Source: Massilia brevitalea
Lineage (GTDB): Bacteria > Pseudomonadota > Gammaproteobacteria > Burkholderiales > Burkholderiaceae_D
Assembly (NCBI RefSeq): GCF_030711405.1
Contig: NZ_JAULSI010000007.1
Location: forward strand, 88,772 to 152,771
Length of the DNA stretch: 64,000 nucleotides
Direction: 5' to 3'
Below the pieces are notes generated by a model. The model made no database searches. It worked only from the letters and a program-made list of their open reading frames with translations, and was not told where the DNA came from. This document shows, in pieces, positions 60,448-64,000 of this stretch. Position 1 is the first letter of the stretch. Each line of letters starts with the position of its first letter. A program made the translations under genes and the position numbers.

Positions 60448-61953
60448 TTACTTCACGCCGTGCATCAGCTTCTGGATCAGTGGTGCGATCAGGAACAGCA
60501 GGATGCCGCCGCCGACCAGCCACTCCAGGCCCGACATGTAGCCGTCGAGTGCCGAGTTGATCGACATGCCCGACGAACCCGAGACGTGCGAGGCGAAGAT
60601 GCCCGACAGGTTGTTGCCGATACCGGTCGACAGGAACCAGCCGCCCATGCCCAGGCCAACCAGGCGCACCGGCGCCAGCTTGGTCACCATCGACAGGCCG
60701 ATCGGCGACAGGCAGAGTTCACCGATTGACTGGATCACGTAGACCATGAACAGGGTCCAGAACGGGATCTTGCCGGCGTCGTTGACGAGGGTCGACAGCG
60801 CGTACACCAGCAGGCCGAAGGCCAGGCCGTTGAAGATCAGGCCGAGGCCGAACTTGCGCGGGATGGAAGGGTTGGCGTTGCGGCGGCCCAGCATGACCCA
60901 GATCGCGGCGATGATCGGCGCGCAGGCGATGATGGCGACCGAGTTCACGCTCTGGAACCAGGCAACCGGGAAGATCCAGCCGTTCAGGTCACGGTCGACG
61001 ATCTTGTCGGCCAGGAAGGTGAACGAGCTGCCCGCCTGTTCGAAGAACATCCAGAACAGGATGTTGAAGACGAAGATGATCATCATGGCGATGGTCTTGT
61101 CGCGCGCGACCTTGCCGTTGCGGATACCTTCGACCATCAGCATGACCGCCAGGGCGATGAACAGCACGGTCAGGATCACCTGCAGGGTGTCGGCGCCGAG
61201 TTTCAGCAGGAAGTACACGCCAGGGATGACGACCAGGCTGCCGACGATGACGGCGATCGAGCGGCCAGGACCTTGCGCGTTGGCGTCGGGGGCGCCGATG
61301 CCGGCCAAGGTCTTGCGGCCGATGTAGAACCACACGAGGCTGATCAGCATGCCGATGCCGGAAGCGAAGAACACGACCTTGTAGGCGGGCATGTCCGGGC
61401 TGCCGAAGCGCTCGGCCAGTACCTGGGTCAGGATCGGCGCGATGAAGGCGCCGGTGTTGATGCCCATGTAGAAGATGGTGAAGCCCGAATCGCGGCGCGT
61501 GTCATTCAACGCATAGAGTTTACCGACCATGGTCGAGATGTTCGGCTTGAACATGCCGTTGCCGACGATGATGGTCGCGAGGCCGAGCTTGAAGATGTCT
61601 TCGCTCGGTATCGTGATCATGAACAGGCCGGCCGCCATGAACACGGCGCCGATCAGGATCGAACGCTGGTAGCCGATCACGCGGTCGGCGATCAGGCCGC
61701 CGAAGACGGCGCCGGCATACACCAGCGCGAGGTAGGACCCGTAGGTCAGGTTGGCACTCGCCTGGCCGACGGCGCTGCCTTCATAGAACTGGGCGACGAT
61801 GTAGAGCACCAGGGCCCAACGGATGCCGTAGAAAGCGAAGCGCTCCCAGAATTCGGTCATGAACAGCATCCACAGCGGTGCTGGGTGGCCCATGATTTGT
61901 TTGAATTCTGGAATCGCGCCCTTGTCGGCGGGTGTAGCAGCTGCACCGCTCAT
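60448..61953 (-). CDS. POT/PTR2 family proton-dependent peptide transporter
   Basis: A 501-residue major-facilitator transporter for di/tripeptides with 12-14 membrane segments. Signatures: TEFWERFAFYGIRWALVLYI (E-x-x-E-R-F-x-Y proton motif, about 33-52), YGSYLALVYAGAVFGGLIADRVIG and IFYMGINTGAFIAPIL (PTR2 family signature, about 160). The start at 61953 (MSGAAATPADKG) has GGGAGGA seven nt upstream; the frame runs upstream but without merit. Convergent with the OPT transporter, so two peptide uptake systems lie side by side. A terminator follows. Confidence 0.93.
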   Translation of the reverse strand: MSGAAATPADKGAIPEFKQIMGHPAPLWMLFMTEFWERFAFYGIRWALVLYIVAQFYEGSAVGQASANLTYGSYLALVYAGAVFGGLIADRVIGYQRSILIGAVFMAAGLFMITIPSEDIFKLGLATIIVGNGMFKPNISTMVGKLYALNDTRRDSGFTIFYMGINTGAFIAPILTQVLAERFGSPDMPAYKVVFFASGIGMLISLVWFYIGRKTLAGIGAPDANAQGPGRSIAVIVGSLVVIPGVYFLLKLGADTLQVILTVLFIALAVMLMVEGIRNGKVARDKTIAMMIIFVFNILFWMFFEQAGSSFTFLADKIVDRDLNGWIFPVAWFQSVNSVAIIACAPIIAAIWVMLGRRNANPSIPRKFGLGLIFNGLAFGLLVYALSTLVNDAGKIPFWTLFMVYVIQSIGELCLSPIGLSMVTKLAPVRLVGLGMGGWFLSTGIGNNLSGIFASHVSGSSGMSINSALDGYMSGLEWLVGGGILLFLIAPLIQKLMHGVK

Positions 61954-62206
61954 GCGGGTCCTCCCGAAATAGTTTTTAAAAAGCTCTCGTAGTCGGAAGG
62001 CCGTGACAATCCCGCCTTCCAATCCGCACGCATTTTAGTGGAAATTGCAGAGCACAAGAAAATTATTTGCCATTGTGGTAAACACGCGCGCGCATGGTGC
62101 AGCGCCGCACAAACAGCACGCACGGGGACGGGCATGCCGGGCGCCTTTGTCGTATATTGGTGAAAAGCCAGTTTCGTTTACAAGAGCGTTATAAAAGGAA
62201 GGCCAT
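61954..62206. promoter_or_regulatory. Divergent promoter region of POT and ppnN
   Basis: A 253-nt gap. TATATT (62153-62158) is a possible -10 for ppnN and AAAAGGAAGG (62193-62202) its ribosome-binding site. A GCGCGCGC tract and GTGC/GCAC dyads lie in the middle. I see no gene. Confidence 0.35.
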
Positions 62207-63577
62207 ATGAACTACGAAGTCGTCGACACTCTCATTTCTCCAGAAGGCCGGCTGGAAGTCCTGTCCAAGGCCGAAGTGGCCAAACTGCTCGACACCAGCC
62301 AGGGCGGCCTGTATTCCGTATTCCGCAAATGCGCGCTCGCGGTCCTGAACTGCGGCAGTTCCATCGACGATGGCAAGGAACTGCTGGAGCGCTACAGCAG
62401 CTTCGATATCAGCATCATCCAGCGCGAGCGCGGCATCAAGCTCGATATCCGCGGCGCACCGGCCATCGCTTTCGTCGACGGCAAGATGATCAAGGGGATC
62501 CACGAACACCTGTTCGCCGTGCTGCGCGACATCGTGTTCGTGAATTTCGAAGTCACCGACAACCCGCGTTTCAATTTGTCGTCGCCGGAAGGCATCACCG
62601 ATGCCGTGTTCCATATCCTGCGTAACGCGAACGTGCTGCAGACGCAGCGCAATCCGAACCTGGTGGTGTGCTGGGGCGGGCACTCGATCAACCGCGTCGA
62701 ATACAACTATTCGAAGGAAGTCGGCTATGCGCTCGGCCTGCGCGAACTCGATATCTGCACCGGCTGCGGCCCGGGCGCGATGAAAGGCCCGATGAAGGGC
62801 GCGAACATCGGCCACGCCAAGCAGCGCTTGCAGAACGGGCGCTATCTCGGTATTTCCGAGCCGGGCATCATTGCCGCCGAATCGCCGAACCCGATCGTGA
62901 ACGACCTGATCATCATGCCGGACATCGAGAAGCGCCTGGAAGCGTTCGTGCGCGTCGGCCATGGCATTTGCGTGTTCCCGGGCGGGGCGGGTACGGCCGA
63001 AGAGATCCTGTACATTCTCGGGATCCTGCTGCATCCGGACAATGCCGAGATGCCGTTCCCGCTCATTTTCACGGGTCCGGCCACGGCGCGCGAATACTTC
63101 GAGCAGATCGACGGCTTCATCGCCCAGACCCTGGGCGACAAGGCGCGGGCACGCTACAAGATCATCATCGACGATCCGGATGCGGTGGCGCGCGAGATGG
63201 CGGCCGGGATCAAGGGGGTGCGTGAATTCCGCAAGGCCAGGAGCGACGCCTATTACTTCAACTGGCTGTTGAAGATCGACCAGGAATTCCAGCGGCCATT
63301 CAAGCCGACGCATGAAAACATGCGCAACCTGTCGCTGCACAAGAACCAGGAAACCCATTTGCTGGCGGCGAATCTGCGCCGCGCGTTCTCGGGCGTGGTG
63401 GCGGGGAACGTGAAGGAAGAGGGGATACGCGAGATCGAAAAGCACGGCAAGTACGAGATCCATGGCGACCCGGAGATCATGGGACCGATGGATGCGCTGC
63501 TGGCGTCGTTCGTGGAGCAAAGCCGGATGAAGCTGCCGGGCAAGGCGTATGTGCCTTGCTATACCATCGTCCAGTAG
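62207..63577 (+). CDS. ppnN: Pyrimidine/purine nucleotide 5'-monophosphate nucleosidase PpnN (LOG family)
   Basis: A 456-residue protein of the PpnN (YgdH) type, which hydrolyses nucleoside monophosphates to base and ribose 5-phosphate and is controlled by (p)ppGpp in E. coli. It has an N-terminal domain (GKELLERYSSFDISIIQRERGIKLDI), a LOG core with GGHSINRVEYNYSKEVGYALG, CTGCGPGAMKGPMKGA (phosphate loop) and PGGAGTAEEILYILGILLHP, and a C-terminal domain unique to PpnN. The stop TAG lies in the GTAG head of a REP-like palindrome. A good ribosome-binding site (AAGGAAGG) precedes the ATG. Confidence 0.93.
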   Translation: MNYEVVDTLISPEGRLEVLSKAEVAKLLDTSQGGLYSVFRKCALAVLNCGSSIDDGKELLERYSSFDISIIQRERGIKLDIRGAPAIAFVDGKMIKGIHEHLFAVLRDIVFVNFEVTDNPRFNLSSPEGITDAVFHILRNANVLQTQRNPNLVVCWGGHSINRVEYNYSKEVGYALGLRELDICTGCGPGAMKGPMKGANIGHAKQRLQNGRYLGISEPGIIAAESPNPIVNDLIIMPDIEKRLEAFVRVGHGICVFPGGAGTAEEILYILGILLHPDNAEMPFPLIFTGPATAREYFEQIDGFIAQTLGDKARARYKIIIDDPDAVAREMAAGIKGVREFRKARSDAYYFNWLLKIDQEFQRPFKPTHENMRNLSLHKNQETHLLAANLRRAFSGVVAGNVKEEGIREIEKHGKYEIHGDPEIMGPMDALLASFVEQSRMKLPGKAYVPCYTIVQ

Positions 63578-63616
63578 GGTGGGCCGGGCCGCGCAAGGCA
63601 CCCCGTGCCCACGCGG
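63574..63616. repeat. REP-like palindrome, copy 11 (long variant)
   Basis: GTAGGGTGGGCCGGGCCGCG then CAAGGCACCCCGTGCCCACGCGG: the long-loop subtype also seen at 38721-38762. Its GTAG supplies the stop codon (TAG, 63575-63577) of ppnN. Confidence 0.75.
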
Positions 63617-63678
63617 AAGCGTGCGCAGTGTTAGCGGTTCAAAGAGAGCCGAGTTAGCGCTTCCGTAGTCGTTTTCTC

Positions 63679-63704
63679 GTGGGTGTGCACCTTGTGCCCA
63701 CGCG
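63679..63704. repeat. REP-like palindrome, copy 12 (degenerate)
   Basis: GTGGGTGTGCACCTTGTGCCCACGCG; only the right arm is well conserved. Confidence 0.5.
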
Positions 63705-63846
63705 AACGCGTGAGCCGTGCTGGCGTCATTTGGTGCGCGACACGTGGCAAGTGGCGGCGCATCCCAAAGCGTCATGTTGGCGCCGTCGCAGTCGCACACG
63801 TTCCGGAGCGAGTCATTGAAGCCACCGAATTCGGATGAACACGTAA

Positions 63847-63875
63847 CCGCGTGGGCACGGAGTGCCCACCGTACG
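63847..63875. repeat. REP-like palindrome, copy 13
   Basis: ACCGCGTGGGCACGGAGTGCCCACCGTAC, inverted relative to copy 11. The three copies fill much of the ~400-nt gap 63578-63976, which holds no gene. Confidence 0.75.
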
Positions 63876-63926
63876 GTTGAGGCTACCAATGCAAGCGGCG
63901 CCGGCGATGGGATCGCATGCCGCAAT

Positions 63927-63960
63927 ATAAAAACGGGGCGCCTCAAGCGCCCCGTTTTTA
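63927..63960. terminator. Bidirectional Rho-independent terminator
   Basis: ACGGGGCGC-CTCAA-GCGCCCCGT stem flanked by A-run and T-run (TTTTT), so it can act in both directions. It may end a minus-strand gene beyond the window edge, whose last codons may be at 63977-64000. Confidence 0.8.
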
Positions 63961-63976
63961 TCGAATCAAACGACGA

Positions 63977-64000
63977 TCAGTCTTCCTTGCGCAAATGCGG
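63977..64000 (-). CDS. C-terminal end of a gene cut by the window edge (possible)
   Basis: On the minus strand the last bases read P-H-L-R-K-E-D-stop, ending 17 nt before a strong terminator. Only eight codons are visible, so the product cannot be named and the reading is tentative. Confidence 0.35.
   Translation of the reverse strand, partial: PHLRKED

Noticed and set aside
1..64000. Prophage, integrase, tRNA or rRNA genes
   Set aside because: None were visible; gaps are short and coding content is housekeeping in type.

Overview
The window is a dense, GC-rich bacterial chromosome segment with short intergenic gaps and no rRNA, tRNA, prophage or CRISPR. Gene content (MSHA-type pilus genes, class I PHA synthase with PhaR, a LivK-H-MG-F transporter, CheV, Mut7-C and DUF72 genes) and the recurring GTAG-headed palindromes point to a betaproteobacterium of the Oxalobacteraceae, most like Massilia and relatives. 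This is inference from protein character; no database was searched.

Layout. 1-8.6 kb: the end of mshQ, then a tightly overlapping mshI1-I2-J-K-L-M-N operon for MSHA-type pilus assembly. 8.6-14 kb: methionine aminotransferase, an orphan PIN protein, yaaA, bamD, rluD, pgeF. 14-17 kb: a small Gly-tailed membrane protein, phaC and phaR. 17-22 kb: a 1749-residue exonuclease-like/RecQ/UvrD fusion. 22-31 kb: rimO, metC, cheV, trxC, a DUF72 gene, a Mut7-C gene with an unknown partner, udk, small membrane proteins and an EamA transporter. 31-36.4 kb: a complete branched-chain amino-acid ABC transporter with fused LivM-LivG. 36.6-44 kb: a lipoprotein, a GDSL hydrolase, serB, mfd, and an EamA transporter divergent from an Lrp regulator. 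45-49 kb: a membrane EEP-family hydrolase, a 5'-nucleotidase, an HDOD protein and two paralogous small lipoproteins. 49-54.3 kb: the light-sensing cluster described next. 54.3-64 kb: a RAYT-type transposase element, mrcA (PBP1A), OPT and POT peptide transporters, and ppnN.

Most interesting is 49.2-54.3 kb. A 128-residue protein matches photoactive yellow protein (PYP) along its whole length, including the chromophore Cys (C71), Tyr44 and Glu48. It is the first gene of a minus-strand operon followed by a PAS-GGDEF diguanylate cyclase (with inhibitory I-site) and a PAS-GGDEF-EAL protein. The two enzymes share a homologous N-terminal sensor domain. Divergent from pyp is a CoA ligase of the type that activates p-coumarate for PYP. 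Together they look like a blue-light receptor wired to cyclic-di-GMP turnover. No tyrosine ammonia-lyase, needed to make p-coumarate, is in the window.

A second theme is repeats. At least 13 copies of a GTAG-headed palindrome (core GGTGGGCAC..GTGCCCAC) lie between genes, often as inverted pairs, like REP/BIME elements. A Y1 (RAYT-type) transposase gene sits in a 1.0-kb element bounded by different 40-bp inverted repeats that abut pcl and overlap the mrcA stop codon.
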